This document shows, piece by piece, positions 10,633 through 19,857 of a stretch of 64,000 nucleotides of DNA. The DNA lies in NCBI GenBank assembly GCA_018648645.1, contig JABGQS010000009.1:16653-80652 (forward strand), in the 5' to 3' direction. Numbering within the stretch: position 1 is the stretch's first letter; each line of letters starts with the position of its first letter. The position numbers and the translations under genes are program-made. The notes under the pieces were generated by a model. The model had not been told where the DNA came from, searched no databases, and was given only the letters and a program-made list of their open reading frames with translations. Source of the DNA: Clostridia bacterium (lineage in GTDB: Bacteria; Bacillota; Clostridia; Christensenellales; SZUA-584).

Positions 10633-11001
10633 TTAAAACTTGAGTCCGGCTTTTCTAGCGCCGTCTGCCAATTGCTCTACTCTTCCTGTATAAAGGTATC
10701 CGCCTCTGTCAAACACGACTTCCTTGATACCCTTTGCCATCGCCTGCTTTGCCACAGCAGCGCCAACTATGCTCGCTGCCTGCTTCTTGTCCTTGCCGGC
10801 CAACTGTTCTTTTATGTCTTTCACCAACGTAGAGCTGCTCGCAAGCGTTACTCCGGCCGTGTCATCGATCACCTGAGCATAGATATGCCCGGTGCTGCGA
10901 TATACGTTAAGCCTTGGCTTTGCAGCCGTTCCGCTAACTTTGTTACGCACTCTGTAGTGGCGTCCTTTTCTAACTTTGTTCTTATCTTTCTTGTTAATCA
11001 A
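10633..11001 (-). CDS. rplR: 50S ribosomal protein L18
   Basis: 122 residues. It binds 5S rRNA. Motifs [20 protein letters not shown] and the C-terminal [20 protein letters not shown] are typical. It lies between rplF and rpsE. Confidence 0.98.
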   Translation of the reverse strand: MINKKDKNKVRKGRHYRVRNKVSGTAAKPRLNVYRSTGHIYAQVIDDTAGVTLASSSTLVKDIKEQLAGKDKKQAASIVGAAVAKQAMAKGIKEVVFDRGGYLYTGRVEQLADGARKAGLKF

Positions 11002-11015
11002 TTTAAGCCACCTCT

Positions 11016-11552
11016 CTACATTCCGGTCTTGCCGACTTTGCGCTGCACATGTTCGCCCTGATATCGAATGCCTTTGCCCTTATACGGCTCCGGCGGACGA
11101 ATCTTACGAATTTCAGCAGCCACTTGTCCGACGACCTGTTTGGATATACCCGAAATTTTTATGATATTCTGTCCTTCAACGTCAAACGTTACACCGACTT
11201 CCGGCACTTCAACCGGATGCGAGAATCCAACGTTTACGATGAGCTTCTTACCACTCTTTTGCACTCTGTAACCAACACCGACAACTTCCAGCGTTTTGCT
11301 GAACCCATCAGTCAAACCAATTACCATGTTGGCAATCAGTGCACGAGACAAACCATGCATCGCTCTGTCATTCTTGCTATCAGAGCCGCGCTTCACTTCA
11401 ACAACACCATCGCCGATATCCACTTTGATAACCGCAGGAATGGTTTCCGTGAGCTCTCCCTTGTTGCTTTTTACCCGCACTACATTTGCGCCTTCCAGTG
11501 TAACAGTTACACCGGCCGGAATCACTACGGGCATTTTACCTATTCTGCTCAT
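11016..11552 (-). CDS. rplF: 50S ribosomal protein L6
   Basis: 178 residues from the ATG at 11552 ([20 protein letters not shown]), which has AAAGGAGAG upstream; an upstream in-frame start would add a non-conserved 15 residues. Both L6 repeats are present and the C-terminus has the conserved [21 protein letters not shown]6 sits at the base of the L7/L12 stalk. Confidence 0.97.
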   Translation of the reverse strand: MSRIGKMPVVIPAGVTVTLEGANVVRVKSNKGELTETIPAVIKVDIGDGVVEVKRGSDSKNDRAMHGLSRALIANMVIGLTDGFSKTLEVVGVGYRVQKSGKKLIVNVGFSHPVEVPEVGVTFDVEGQNIIKISGISKQVVGQVAAEIRKIRPPEPYKGKGIRYQGEHVQRKVGKTGM

Positions 11553-11653
11553 TTTTCTCTCCTTTACACTCTCAATGTTTCGTTGTTCTTGGCACACTGC
11601 ATTTTTACAAACGCACCGGCCTCACACCGTTTCTTGACGAATGCTTAGCTTCT

Positions 11654-12052
11654 CTACCAAACGAATGCAATCACTTCTCCGCCAACATCGTTGCTTCTTG
11701 CATCCCTGTCTGTCATGATGCCTTTTGACGTAGATATAATCGCAACTCCAAGTCCGCCGAGCACCTTCGGGACATCGTCCTTCTTGGCATATACTCTTAG
11801 CCCTGGTTTGCTAATTCTCTTTAGTCCATTGATTACAGACTCCTCTTTCGCACCATACTTCAATGAAATACGAATGATACCCTGAGGACCTTCCTCTTTA
11901 TACTCATACCCTTTTATAAAACCTTCTTTAAGAAGAATTCCGGCTACGGCTTTCTTCATCTTAGAAGCGGGCATATTGACGCTTTCATGTTTTGCTCCAA
12001 GAGCATTACGAATACGTGTAAGCATATCCGCTACAGGATCAGTTACAGGCAT
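11654..12052 (-). CDS. rpsH: 30S ribosomal protein S8
   Basis: 132 residues. It starts [20 protein letters not shown] and ends with the S8 signature [18 protein letters not shown]...GGEVIAFVW. It is a primary 16S rRNA-binding protein. The gap to rplF is about 100 bp, longer than its neighbours, with no clear signal in it. Confidence 0.98.
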   Translation of the reverse strand: MPVTDPVADMLTRIRNALGAKHESVNMPASKMKKAVAGILLKEGFIKGYEYKEEGPQGIIRISLKYGAKEESVINGLKRISKPGLRVYAKKDDVPKVLGGLGVAIISTSKGIMTDRDARSNDVGGEVIAFVW

Positions 12053-12084
12053 TTTTCTACCTCCTTATATTATCAAGTCGCAGC

Positions 12085-12270
12085 CTACCAGCTTGCTTTT
12101 CTCACACCGGGTATCTCGCCTTTGTACGCGAGCTCCCTGAAACATATACGACACACACCATACTTTCGAAGAACGCTGTGCGGTCTTCCGCAGATACTGC
12201 ATCTTGTGTAGTTTCTTGTCGAGAACTTAGAGCCTTTTTGCTGTTTGTTAATCATCGCTTTTTTAGCCAC
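12085..12270 (-). CDS. rpsN: 30S ribosomal protein S14, zinc type (S14Z)
   Basis: 61 residues, the short zinc-binding form. A C-x2-C...C-x2-C ribbon is visible (CSICGRPHS and [11 protein letters not shown]), ending [11 protein letters not shown]. It lies between rplE and rpsH as in other Firmicutes. Confidence 0.98.
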   Translation of the reverse strand: MAKKAMINKQQKGSKFSTRNYTRCSICGRPHSVLRKYGVCRICFRELAYKGEIPGVRKASW

Positions 12271-12289
12271 TTTATTTCCTCCAGTCCAC

Positions 12290-12835
12290 TTAACTCAATT
12301 GCGCAAACGGCATTCCGAGAAATCCAAGAAGCTCTTTTGCCTCTTCATCGCTCTTTGCCGTTGTAACAATTATAATATCCATACCGCGGATTTTGTCCAC
12401 GTTATCATATACGATTTCAGGGAACACTAGCTGTTCCTTTAGCCCCATCGCAAAGTTTCCTCTTCCGTCAAACGAAGTTGGGGAAATTCCTCTAAAGTCT
12501 CGCACTCTTGGCAACGCAACGTTCATCAATCTGTCCGCAAACTCATACATGCGCTTGCCACGCAATGTCGCTTTCGCACCAATCTTCATACCTTCACGCA
12601 CTTTAAAGTTAGCAACAGATTTCTTTGCTACCGTAACAACCGGCTTTTGTGCTGCAATAATCGTCAGATCATCCACAGCGGACTCCAAGCCTTTTGCGTT
12701 TTCCTTAACATCTCCAAGCCCCATGTTAATCACTATCTTCTCTAGCTTTGGCACTTGGTTCACGTTTTTATAGCCGAACTTTTTCATCATAGCGGGGATA
12801 ACCTCGCTACTATAAGTATCTTTTAACCTTGGCAT
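12290..12835 (-). CDS. rplE: 50S ribosomal protein L5
   Basis: 181 residues. Motifs include [34 protein letters not shown] and the C-terminal [21 protein letters not shown]5 binds 5S rRNA and contacts the P-site tRNA. Normal length and position. Confidence 0.98.
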   Translation of the reverse strand: MPRLKDTYSSEVIPAMMKKFGYKNVNQVPKLEKIVINMGLGDVKENAKGLESAVDDLTIIAAQKPVVTVAKKSVANFKVREGMKIGAKATLRGKRMYEFADRLMNVALPRVRDFRGISPTSFDGRGNFAMGLKEQLVFPEIVYDNVDKIRGMDIIIVTTAKSDEEAKELLGFLGMPFAQLS

Positions 12836-12848
12836 CTAAACTTCCTCC

Positions 12849-13178
12849 TTACTTGTCAAACGTCTCGCCGCATTTTTTGCACACACGCACTTTGCCGCCG
12901 TCTTCAAGAACCTTGAACCCGAGGCGCGTCGCCTTGCCGCACTTTGCGCAAACAAGCATTACTTTGCTGGCATACATCGGTGCTTCGCTGTGTATGATTC
13001 CGCCCGGTTTACCCTGTCCTTTGGGCTTCTCGTGCTTTGTAACCATGTTGAGTTTTTCAACAATCAGCTTTCCTGACTTTGGTTCAACCAGCAGTACTTT
13101 GCCGGTTTTGCCTTTGTCCTTGCCGGAGATTACAACCACTTTGTCGTCTCTTTTAATATGCAAATTCGCCATATTCAT
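12849..13178 (-). CDS. rplX: 50S ribosomal protein L24 with zinc ribbon
   Basis: 109 residues if started at the ATG at 13178 (MNMANLHIKRDDKVVVISGK); an ATG six bases further in (13172) is equally possible, since AGGAAGG and AGGA lie suitably upstream of each. The N-terminal KOW domain is followed by C-x2-C (CAKCGKATR) and C-x2-C (VCKKCGETFD), a zinc-ribbon form of L24 absent from B. subtilis. L24 initiates 50S assembly. Confidence 0.95.
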   Translation of the reverse strand: MNMANLHIKRDDKVVVISGKDKGKTGKVLLVEPKSGKLIVEKLNMVTKHEKPKGQGKPGGIIHSEAPMYASKVMLVCAKCGKATRLGFKVLEDGGKVRVCKKCGETFDK

Positions 13179-13188
13179 TCCTGCCTTC

Positions 13189-13557
13189 CTATAACACCTC
13201 AGGTGCAAGAGAAATTATCTTCATATAATCTTTCTCTCTTAGTTCTCTAGCAACCGGTCCAAAGATACGCGTACCCATTGGCTGTTTGTTCTCGTCAATT
13301 ATAACGGCTGCATTATCATCAAATCTTATGTGCGAACCGTCTGTGCGCTTCACGCCGTAAACGGTGCGAACGACAACAGCTCTGACCACTTCTTTTTTCT
13401 TTACAACGCCACCCGGTGCTGCTGTTTTCACAGTTGCGACTATAACATCACCGATGCTGGCAGAAACTCTTTTTGAACCGCCGAGAACCTTTATGCACAG
13501 GATCTCTTTTGCTCCCGAGTTGTCCGCAACTTTTAAGCGTGTTTCGGATTGTATCAT
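13189..13557 (-). CDS. rplN: 50S ribosomal protein L14
   Basis: 122 residues. [20 protein letters not shown] and [20 protein letters not shown] are the L14 signatures. It forms an intersubunit bridge. It lies between rpsQ and rplX. Confidence 0.98.
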   Translation of the reverse strand: MIQSETRLKVADNSGAKEILCIKVLGGSKRVSASIGDVIVATVKTAAPGGVVKKKEVVRAVVVRTVYGVKRTDGSHIRFDDNAAVIIDENKQPMGTRIFGPVARELREKDYMKIISLAPEVL

Positions 13558-13584
13558 ATCTGCTGGCCTCCCTTGTTTTAATGG

Positions 13585-13842
13585 CTACTTAGCGGCTTTA
13601 ACAACCTCTACAAGTCTCCATCTCTTATCTTTACTTATCGGGCGCGTTTCGGTAATTAAAACCATATCGCCCTGTTTTGCTGTGTTTTCCTCATCGTGCG
13701 CCTTATACTTCTTGCTGGATTTCACCATCTTGCCATAACGCGGATGTTTCCACTTACGCACGATTAACACTACAATCGTCTTGTCCATCTTATCGCTCAC
13801 GACAACGCCTGTTCTCGTTTTGCGCAATCCTCTTGTCGTCAT
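13585..13842 (-). CDS. rpsQ: 30S ribosomal protein S17
   Basis: 85 residues, an OB-fold primary 16S rRNA-binding protein. Motifs [20 protein letters not shown] and [20 protein letters not shown] are typical. Confidence 0.98.
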   Translation of the reverse strand: MTTRGLRKTRTGVVVSDKMDKTIVVLIVRKWKHPRYGKMVKSSKKYKAHDEENTAKQGDMVLITETRPISKDKRWRLVEVVKAAK

Positions 13843-13853
13843 ATCAACTCTCC

Positions 13854-14060
13854 TTAACTTTGCACTGCTGCTTTGAGCTCGCGCTCACGAAGCACAGTCT
13901 TGACTCTCGCAATGTCTTTTTTCGTGCTGTCCACAACCATTACGTTTCCAAGCTGCCCTGTGGCATTCTGGAACCGCAGATTGAAAAGCTCTTGCTTAAG
14001 ATCAGTAAGTTTTCCCATCAATTCATCATTAGTCATTTCTTGCAGTTTGCTAGCTTTCAT
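13854..14060 (-). CDS. rpmC: 50S ribosomal protein L29
   Basis: 68 residues from the ATG at 14060 ([20 protein letters not shown]), preceded by GGTGGTGAGCAGG; the open frame further upstream only shadows rplP. It contains [19 protein letters not shown], the L29 motif. Located at the peptide tunnel exit. Its start overlaps the end of rplP by 11 bp. Confidence 0.96.
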   Translation of the reverse strand: MKASKLQEMTNDELMGKLTDLKQELFNLRFQNATGQLGNVMVVDSTKKDIARVKTVLRERELKAAVQS

Positions 14061-14595
14061 CCTGCTCACCACCTGTTTCTTCTTCGCCCTCGACCAGCTC
14101 TTCGCCTTCAACCTCTTCTACTTCTTCTTCTTCAATGTCTTCAATGATAACCTTAAAGTTGATCTTAGAAAACGCCTCATAATCGAAGTCATCATTTTTA
14201 GCAATCTTGCACTTGATTGGCAGCTTATGCGCACCAAGCCTCAGTGCCTTCTTAGCTTCTTCTTCGGTTACGCCGGCAATCTCGAACATAACTCTGCCCG
14301 GCTTAATCACAGCTACCCAATACTCAGGAGAACCTTTGCCGCTTCCCATTCTGGTTTCGGCCGGCTTCTCTGTTACAGGCTTATGCGGGAAAATTTTTAT
14401 CCACACATGTCCGCCTCTTTTGATAGATCTTGTCATGGCAACACGAGCCGCTTCAATCTGATTGCTCGTTATCCAGCACGGCTGAGTTGCAACTAAACCA
14501 TACTCCCCGTAATTAACGGTGTTGCCGCGCAGTGCCTTGCCTTTCATTCTGCCACGAAAAACTCTTCTTCGTTTAACCCTTTTTGGCATTAACAT
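14050..14595 (-). CDS. rplP: 50S ribosomal protein L16 with acidic C-terminal extension
   Basis: 181 residues against the usual 140-145. The core is canonical: [40 protein letters not shown] and the GKAxxKLP-like end of the fold at about residue 138. The last 40 or so residues form an extension: a short mixed stretch, then a run of about 30 residues that is mostly Glu/Asp. L16 organises the A-site region near helix 89. The extra coding region is unbroken and overlaps the start of rpmC, so it is unlikely to be an assembly error. The gene overlaps rpsC by 23 bp. Confidence 0.95.
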   Translation of the reverse strand: MLMPKRVKRRRVFRGRMKGKALRGNTVNYGEYGLVATQPCWITSNQIEAARVAMTRSIKRGGHVWIKIFPHKPVTEKPAETRMGSGKGSPEYWVAVIKPGRVMFEIAGVTEEEAKKALRLGAHKLPIKCKIAKNDDFDYEAFSKINFKVIIEDIEEEEVEEVEGEELVEGEEETGGEQDES

Positions 14596-15268
14596 TTTTG
14601 CTGCCTCCTTCTGACGTATTAAACTTGTCTCTCAGAGGATTTCCAAGTATTTCGCCTTTATATATCCATACTTTGCAGCCTATCTTGCCATATGTAGTGT
14701 TTGCTTCCGCAAAACCATAATCGATGTCTGCTCTAATTGTCTGACACGGAATGCTGCCTTCGTGATACTTCTCGTTACGCGCAATCTCAGCTCCGCCAAG
14801 ACGTCCGCTGCAAAGTGTTTTGATACCAAGCGCTCCGCCTTTCATCGCTCTGCCCATGCACTGTTTCATTGCACGACGGAAACTAATACGACGCTCGAGT
14901 TGACTTGCGATGTTCTCTGCAACAAGCTGTGCGTCTATATCAGGGCGCTTCACTTCCATGATGTTGAGCACGATGCTTCTTCCGGTCTGCTTGGCAAGCT
15001 GCTTCTTTAGCACCTCAACGCCTTGTCCGCCTTTACCGATAACGATACCCGGCTTAGCAGTATGAACAGTAACGGTCAGCTTGTTCGCTGCACGTTCTGT
15101 CTCAATCTTAGAAACGCCGGCAGCATAAAGCTGCTTTTTCAGCTGTTTTCTAATCACATTGTCTTCTTTAAGGTATGCAGCAAATTCGCCTTTTCTTGCA
15201 AACCAACGTGCATTCCAATCTTTTATCACGCCTACGCGCAATCCATGAGGATTAACCTTCTGACCCAT
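14573..15268 (-). CDS. rpsC: 30S ribosomal protein S3
   Basis: 231 residues. [22 protein letters not shown] domain [23 protein letters not shown] motif (about 62-80) and the C-terminal [20 protein letters not shown] are present. S3 forms the mRNA entry pore. It starts 1 bp after the rplV stop. Confidence 0.98.
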   Translation of the reverse strand: MGQKVNPHGLRVGVIKDWNARWFARKGEFAAYLKEDNVIRKQLKKQLYAAGVSKIETERAANKLTVTVHTAKPGIVIGKGGQGVEVLKKQLAKQTGRSIVLNIMEVKRPDIDAQLVAENIASQLERRISFRRAMKQCMGRAMKGGALGIKTLCSGRLGGAEIARNEKYHEGSIPCQTIRADIDYGFAEANTTYGKIGCKVWIYKGEILGNPLRDKFNTSEGGSKNVNAKKG

Positions 15269-15667
15269 TTATGCTTCCTCCTTAACTGCACTATCCAGTA
15301 TAATTGTGATATGGCTCGTTCTTTTGCGAATTCGCGATGCACGCCCCTGCGCTCTTGGCCTAAACCTTTTAAGCGTCGGACCCTGATCCGCAAACACTTC
15401 TGCGACGAACAAGTCATCTCGAAGCAATCCCTTGGTGCTCTCTGCGTTTGCAATTGCCGAGTTTAGCAATTTCTCTATCACAGGGCTTGCTGCCTTTTGC
15501 GTGTTTTTCAGTATCGCTATCGCTTCGGCGACGTTCTTGCCGCGGATCAAGTCGATTACGAGCTTAACCTTGCTAGAGCTGATACGAATGTACTTCACTT
15601 TCGCAGAAGGTCTCTTATCTTTGTTTTCTTGTCTTGCTTGTGCTTTTTCTCTTTGACGAGTTGCCAT
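15269..15667 (-). CDS. rplV: 50S ribosomal protein L22
   Basis: 132 residues from the ATG at 15667 ([20 protein letters not shown]), which has GGGGAGGAATATTT directly upstream; an upstream in-frame start would add 33 non-conserved residues. The core ([40 protein letters not shown]) is standard. The first 20 residues are an extra basic extension. L22 lines the peptide exit tunnel. Confidence 0.96.
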   Translation of the reverse strand: MATRQREKAQARQENKDKRPSAKVKYIRISSSKVKLVIDLIRGKNVAEAIAILKNTQKAASPVIEKLLNSAIANAESTKGLLRDDLFVAEVFADQGPTLKRFRPRAQGRASRIRKRTSHITIILDSAVKEEA

Positions 15668-15686
15668 AAATATTCCTCCCCTTCCG

Positions 15687-15965
15687 CTACTTGACGATAG
15701 TCGATCTAGCGCCTGAATGTCCACGGAAAGTCCTAGTCGGTGCAAATTCACCAAGCTTATGACCAACCATATCTTCTGTCATATATACCGGCACAAACTT
15801 CCTGCCATCGTGCACAGCCAAAGTGTGTCCAACCATGTCAGGGAAAATAGTTGACGCCCTGCTCCAAGTCTTTACCACTTGCTTTTCATTGTTTTCGTTC
15901 ATCTGCTGCATCTTTGCCAGCAGCTTTTCATCAACGAATGGACCCTTTTTTACCGATCTACTCAT
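15687..15965 (-). CDS. rpsS: 30S ribosomal protein S19
   Basis: 92 residues. It starts [20 protein letters not shown] and contains [18 protein letters not shown] and [14 protein letters not shown], all typical of S19 in the 30S head. It lies between rplB and rplV. Confidence 0.98.
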   Translation of the reverse strand: MSRSVKKGPFVDEKLLAKMQQMNENNEKQVVKTWSRASTIFPDMVGHTLAVHDGRKFVPVYMTEDMVGHKLGEFAPTRTFRGHSGARSTIVK

Positions 15966-15978
15966 ATTCCACTACTCC

Positions 15979-16809
15979 TTATTTGGTTCTGCGTCTTACA
16001 ATATATTTGTCAGTTGGGTTCTTTTTCTTCCTTGTCTTATATCCAAGCGTCGGCTTGCCCCAAGGTGTTACAGGACCCGGTTTTCCGATAGGTGACTTAC
16101 CTTCACCACCACCGTGCGGATGGTCGTTCGGGTTCATAACGCTGCCACGTACCGTCGGACGGAATCCCATGTGACGCTTTCTTCCTGCTTTGCCGATGTT
16201 GATATTGTTCGAGTCTATGTTGCCGACCTGACCAATCGTCGCTTTGGCTTCAAGCAGTATCATTCTAACTTCGCTTGACGGCAGTCTTACCTGCGCGTAC
16301 TTGCCTTCTTTGGCCATCAGCTGCGCACTGTTTCCTGCGCTTCGTACAAGCTGTCCGCCTTTTCCGGGTTTCAGCTCGATGTTGTGTATCAACGTTCCCA
16401 TAGGAATGTCTTTGAGCATCAGCGAGTTGCCGGGCTTAATGTCTGCTCCCTGTCCCGAAAGCACGCTGTCTCCAACTTCAAGACCAAATGGTGCCAATAT
16501 GTATCTCTTCTCGCCGTCTGCATAGTGCAGCAGCGCGATGTTTGCTGTTCTGTTCGGATCGTACTCAATCGTAGCCACTTTTGCCGGGATACCGTCTTTG
16601 TTTCTCTTAAAGTCGATAATCCTATACTTTCTCTTGGCTCCGCCGCCTCTGTGACGCACGGTGATTCGCCCGTTCACGTTTCTGCCGGCTTTACGTGTTC
16701 TAACGTCCAGCAGCGACTTTTCGGGAGTTGTGCATGTAATCTCTTCAAATGTGCTGACCGTCATGCCACGTCTGCCCGGTGTTGTTGGTTTATACTTTTT
16801 AATCGCCAT
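15979..16809 (-). CDS. rplB: 50S ribosomal protein L2
   Basis: 276 residues. The C-terminal [20 protein letters not shown] motif near the peptidyl-transferase centre is intact, as is the N-terminal [15 protein letters not shown]. Normal length; between rplW and rpsS. Confidence 0.98.
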   Translation of the reverse strand: MAIKKYKPTTPGRRGMTVSTFEEITCTTPEKSLLDVRTRKAGRNVNGRITVRHRGGGAKRKYRIIDFKRNKDGIPAKVATIEYDPNRTANIALLHYADGEKRYILAPFGLEVGDSVLSGQGADIKPGNSLMLKDIPMGTLIHNIELKPGKGGQLVRSAGNSAQLMAKEGKYAQVRLPSSEVRMILLEAKATIGQVGNIDSNNINIGKAGRKRHMGFRPTVRGSVMNPNDHPHGGGEGKSPIGKPGPVTPWGKPTLGYKTRKKKNPTDKYIVRRRTK

Positions 16810-16822
16810 GAAAAATTCCTCC

Positions 16823-17116
16823 CTACTGTGCCAACGAATCGAAGAAATCGATTGTCTTGCTATCGCTGGTCAGTGTAACAAACGCTTTTTTTGTTTCAGG
16901 TCTTCTACCGCTTGTATAACCCTGCCGTTTTACTTTACCGATTTGACGCAGTGTGTTCACTTTTCTCACCTTAACACCAAAAATCTCTTCAATAGCCTCT
17001 TTGATCTGCGTTTTGTTCGCTTTGATGCTCACGACAAACGTATACTTCTTAACGGTGATGTCGTCATAACTTTTCTCGGTCAATACCGGCTTCAAAATAA
17101 TATCTCTAGCTTCCAT
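16823..17116 (-). CDS. rplW: 50S ribosomal protein L23
   Basis: 97 residues, at the tunnel exit where trigger factor and SRP dock. [20 protein letters not shown] and [20 protein letters not shown] are typical. It directly abuts rplD. Confidence 0.97.
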   Translation of the reverse strand: MEARDIILKPVLTEKSYDDITVKKYTFVVSIKANKTQIKEAIEEIFGVKVRKVNTLRQIGKVKRQGYTSGRRPETKKAFVTLTSDSKTIDFFDSLAQ

Positions 17117-17734
17117 TTAAGCAAAAACCTCCTCGACCTTTTTAACAGCCTTTTTCGTGATGACGAGCTTGTCATAGTTAATCAAGTCGTACACATTCAC
17201 GCTTTGTGCGCTGCAGGTTTTAACACCCTGCAAGTTGTTCGATGCGCGCACTACGTTATCGTCTTTGTTTTCCGTCACGATAAGCGCCTTGCTCGCTTCA
17301 AAGCTTTTCAGCACATTTGCCATCGTCTTGGTCTTTGCGTCAATCTTCAAATCCTCAAGAACGATGATCTCTTTATCCGCAACCTTCATAGAAAGCGCGC
17401 TCTGTATTGCTGCTTTTTTGACTTTTTTGTTTACCTTTTGGCTATAGTCCCTAGGCTTCATGGCAAACGTTACGCCACCCTTAATCCATATAGGCGATCT
17501 CGTTGTACCGTGACGCGCTCTGCCTGTTCCCTTTTGTCTCCAAGGCTTTGCTCCGCCGCCTCTAACTTCGCTTCTGGATAAAACACTTTGTGTACCCTGA
17601 CGTCTGTTCGCAAGCTGTGCCACGACTACCTGATGCATAATCGATTCGTTAACCTTTGCTCCAAAGACGTTTTCTTTTAGTGTCATGCTGCCGGCCTCTG
17701 TGCCGTCTTTCTTATATACCGATACTTTAGGCAT
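17117..17734 (-). CDS. rplD: 50S ribosomal protein L4
   Basis: 205 residues from the ATG at 17734 (MPKVSVYKKDGTEAGSMTLK); a GTG three codons upstream is too close to the AGGAAG ribosome-binding site. The tunnel-loop motif GGGAKPWRQKGTGRARHGTT is present (about 61-80). L4 is a known autoregulator of the S10 operon in gamma-proteobacteria; whether it acts on the long rpsJ leader here is unknown. Confidence 0.96.
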   Translation of the reverse strand: MPKVSVYKKDGTEAGSMTLKENVFGAKVNESIMHQVVVAQLANRRQGTQSVLSRSEVRGGGAKPWRQKGTGRARHGTTRSPIWIKGGVTFAMKPRDYSQKVNKKVKKAAIQSALSMKVADKEIIVLEDLKIDAKTKTMANVLKSFEASKALIVTENKDDNVVRASNNLQGVKTCSAQSVNVYDLINYDKLVITKKAVKKVEEVFA

Positions 17735-17776
17735 TTGTTTCACTTCCTTTTCTGTAACCGTAAGAGCATTACGCTC

Positions 17777-18412
17777 CTAGGCGTGCTGCTTAATCGCTTT
17801 TGTAATAGATACGAGTCCGCCTTTTGCTCCAGGGACCGCTCCCTTAACGAGCAGCACGTTCTTGTCTACATCCACGCCGACAACCTGTACGTTCTGCACA
17901 GTAACCGTCTTTGCTCCGCCGTGTCCAGGCATCTTCTTGCCTTTAAAAACTTTGGCAGGGTCTGCACACGCGCTTATTGAGCCCGGGCTTCTGTGATGAT
18001 GCGAGCCATGACTCATTGGGCCTCTTGCAAATCCGTGCCGTGCGATAACGCCCTGAAAGCCTTTGCCCTTGCTTGTGCCCTGGATGTCAACAACGTCTCC
18101 CGTTTCAAACACGTCCGCTTTAATCTCTTGTCCCAGCTCATAAGCGTTTGCGTCGTCCACGTGATATTCCTTTAATGTACGCTTTAGCGGCGCTCCGGCT
18201 TTTGCGATATGTCCTGCAACAGGTTTGGTGACAAGCTTTTCTCTCGTGTCGCCGTATCCAACCTGAATTGCGTTATATCCGTCCGTCTCTTTGGTTTTCT
18301 TCTGAGTAACAACGCACGGACCCGCCTCTACAACCGTAACAGATACCACTGTGCCGTCTTCGAGGAAAATCTGCGTCATTCCAAGTTTTGTTCCCATAAT
18401 TGATTTTGTCAT
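17777..18412 (-). CDS. rplC: 50S ribosomal protein L3
   Basis: 211 residues from the ATG at 18412 ([20 protein letters not shown]), with GGGGGGTGG upstream; a GTG start three codons earlier overlaps that site. The conserved loop [20 protein letters not shown] is present. L3 is among the first proteins bound in 50S assembly. Confidence 0.96.
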   Translation of the reverse strand: MTKSIMGTKLGMTQIFLEDGTVVSVTVVEAGPCVVTQKKTKETDGYNAIQVGYGDTREKLVTKPVAGHIAKAGAPLKRTLKEYHVDDANAYELGQEIKADVFETGDVVDIQGTSKGKGFQGVIARHGFARGPMSHGSHHHRSPGSISACADPAKVFKGKKMPGHGGAKTVTVQNVQVVGVDVDKNVLLVKGAVPGAKGGLVSITKAIKQHA

Positions 18413-18425
18413 ATTCGCCACCCCC

Positions 18426-18734
18426 CTAGAGCTTGATCTCTATGTCAACGCCGGAAGGTAAATCAAGCCTCATCAAAGCGTCTGTCGTCTTCGATGTTGC
18501 TTCAAGTATGTCGATTAACCTTTTGTGCGTCTTGATCTCAAACTGTTCTCTGCTATCTTTATACTTATGTGGCGCACGCAAGATCGTGATGATCTCTTTT
18601 TGCGTTGGTAGTGGGATAGGCCCTGCTACCTTAGCACCTGTGCGCTTAGCGGTTTCCACAATCTTTCCTGCCGACTGGTCGATCAGGTTGTAGTCATACG
18701 CCTTTAGTTTGATTCTAATCTTTTGGCTTGCCAT
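18426..18734 (-). CDS. rpsJ: 30S ribosomal protein S10
   Basis: 102 residues; first gene of the S10 operon. [20 protein letters not shown] and [20 protein letters not shown] are the S10/NusE signatures. It also acts in transcription antitermination as NusE. A strong AAGGAGGAGAAAGA ribosome-binding site precedes the ATG. Confidence 0.98.
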   Translation of the reverse strand: MASQKIRIKLKAYDYNLIDQSAGKIVETAKRTGAKVAGPIPLPTQKEIITILRAPHKYKDSREQFEIKTHKRLIDILEATSKTTDALMRLDLPSGVDIEIKL

Positions 18735-18950
18735 TCTTTCTCCTCCTTAGCTTGCGTTCCATATACACGCTGCCGTGTGTGTCGTATATTTTTTCTCACG
18801 GCATTTTCTGCCGCTTGTCTGAACGCCGCCCCTATTCCGGGACTTGCGGTTTGCAACACTCGGTCGCAACTGTGAGAACTACCCGGAAAGCATTTCTTCC
18901 GGCAACCTAACACATTTTCCCGCTAAAAATCGCGCCCCTTTGAGCGCAAC
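18735..18950 (-). other. Long 5' leader of the S10 operon
   Basis: About 215 nt lie between the predicted start of transcription and rpsJ. On the minus strand it shows several potential hairpins, including CGGCAGAAAATGCCG (6-bp arms) and CCGGAAGAAATGCTTTCCGG. No ORF with a good start was found. Such a long leader suggests post-transcriptional control, but it does not obviously match a known ribosomal-protein leader. Confidence 0.45.
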
Positions 18951-18956
18951 GGGAGT

Positions 18957-18985
18957 ATTATATAACAAAGCATCTCCAAAAGCAA
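18957..18985 (-). promoter_or_regulatory. Sigma-A-type promoter of the S10-spc-alpha operon
   Basis: On the minus strand TTGCTT (18985-18980) is separated by exactly 17 bp from a perfect TATAAT (18962-18957). It precedes rpsJ by about 220 bp. No other equally good promoter was noticed within the 18-kb cluster. Confidence 0.8.
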
Positions 18986-19259
18986 GTGTTTTTTTGCTTT
19001 TTTTCCGCGCAATTCAAAGCCGCCCATAACCCGCTATTTGCCCCTGTTTCCCTTCCTATTATATAGAAGAAAAGAGACACCGCACAAGCCATCATATATA
19101 GTATAGAAGGTTTAATCGCACTACCATATAGCCTTTTACAGCACGCATTCGCCAAGTTTGATATAGTTTTCCTGTCTTCCTATCGCGGCAAACGATATAA
19201 TATGATATAATTTCGCAAAGGCTTTCTCAGCCTATATATAAGGAAAGGAAAACACCGCT

Positions 19260-19817
19260 ATCGAAATTATCGCAATCATTTGGCTGTGCATTGGCAACAG
19301 ACACCGCGCATTAAGCCGCGACAAAAGCGGAACCAACGCCATCATATACACGCTTGTGCTGTGGATTGGGCTCGAGGCGATCGGCGCAACTATCGGCGTG
19401 CTCGCTTTCGGCATCAGCGTTGCCGCATATATCATCGCGCTGCTTTTCGGCGCGCTCGGCGGGGTAATATCCATGGCTCTTTCCGTAAGAGGTCTGCGCA
19501 AAGTCGCGTCGCTTCCACCCTCGGTCAAGCTAGCTTCCCCCTGCACAGTTCAGCTCTATCGGGACGATTCTGATGTCGAGCGCAGTCAATCGCGCTACTT
19601 TTCACTCAACAACGATTACATCGGTGCTCTGGATAACGACGCTATGCTTCAGACCGCCACATCACGCAGCCAAAACCTACTAACGTCACGCAGCGGTTAT
19701 GAAGCCTCCAACGAAGCCTCACTCGCATTCGAAGCACCAAGCGGTGGTACAGTCGAGATTCACATAGCGGGCGGCGTGTTTGCTGAAGACAAAACCAAAG
19801 TGGTTGAACCTGATTGA
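19260..19817 (+). CDS. Small membrane protein of unknown function, no canonical start codon
   Basis: The frame is open from 19242 and encodes a hydrophobic protein with three likely membrane segments (about IEIIAIIWLCIG, then the LVLWIGLEAIGATIGVLAFG region, then VAAYIIALLFGALGGVISMA) and a roughly 100-residue soluble C-terminal part. The only conventional start in frame is a GTG at 19356 in the middle of the second helix. AGGAAAGG at 19241-19248 suggests translation starts near the ATC at 19260, or that an ATG was lost. Upstream are two TATAAT-like boxes (19196-19201 and 19206-19211). No family was recognised. Confidence 0.5.
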   Translation: MEIIAIIWLCIGNRHRALSRDKSGTNAIIYTLVLWIGLEAIGATIGVLAFGISVAAYIIALLFGALGGVISMALSVRGLRKVASLPPSVKLASPCTVQLYRDDSDVERSQSRYFSLNNDYIGALDNDAMLQTATSRSQNLLTSRSGYEASNEASLAFEAPSGGTVEIHIAGGVFAEDKTKVVEPD

Positions 19818-19857
19818 TACGTTGTATTTTATAAGAATAGATATTTAAGGGGATAGT

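Noticed and set aside
18958..19155. 65-codon minus-strand frame between rpsJ and the next gene
   Set aside because: It covers the S10 operon promoter and has no RBS.
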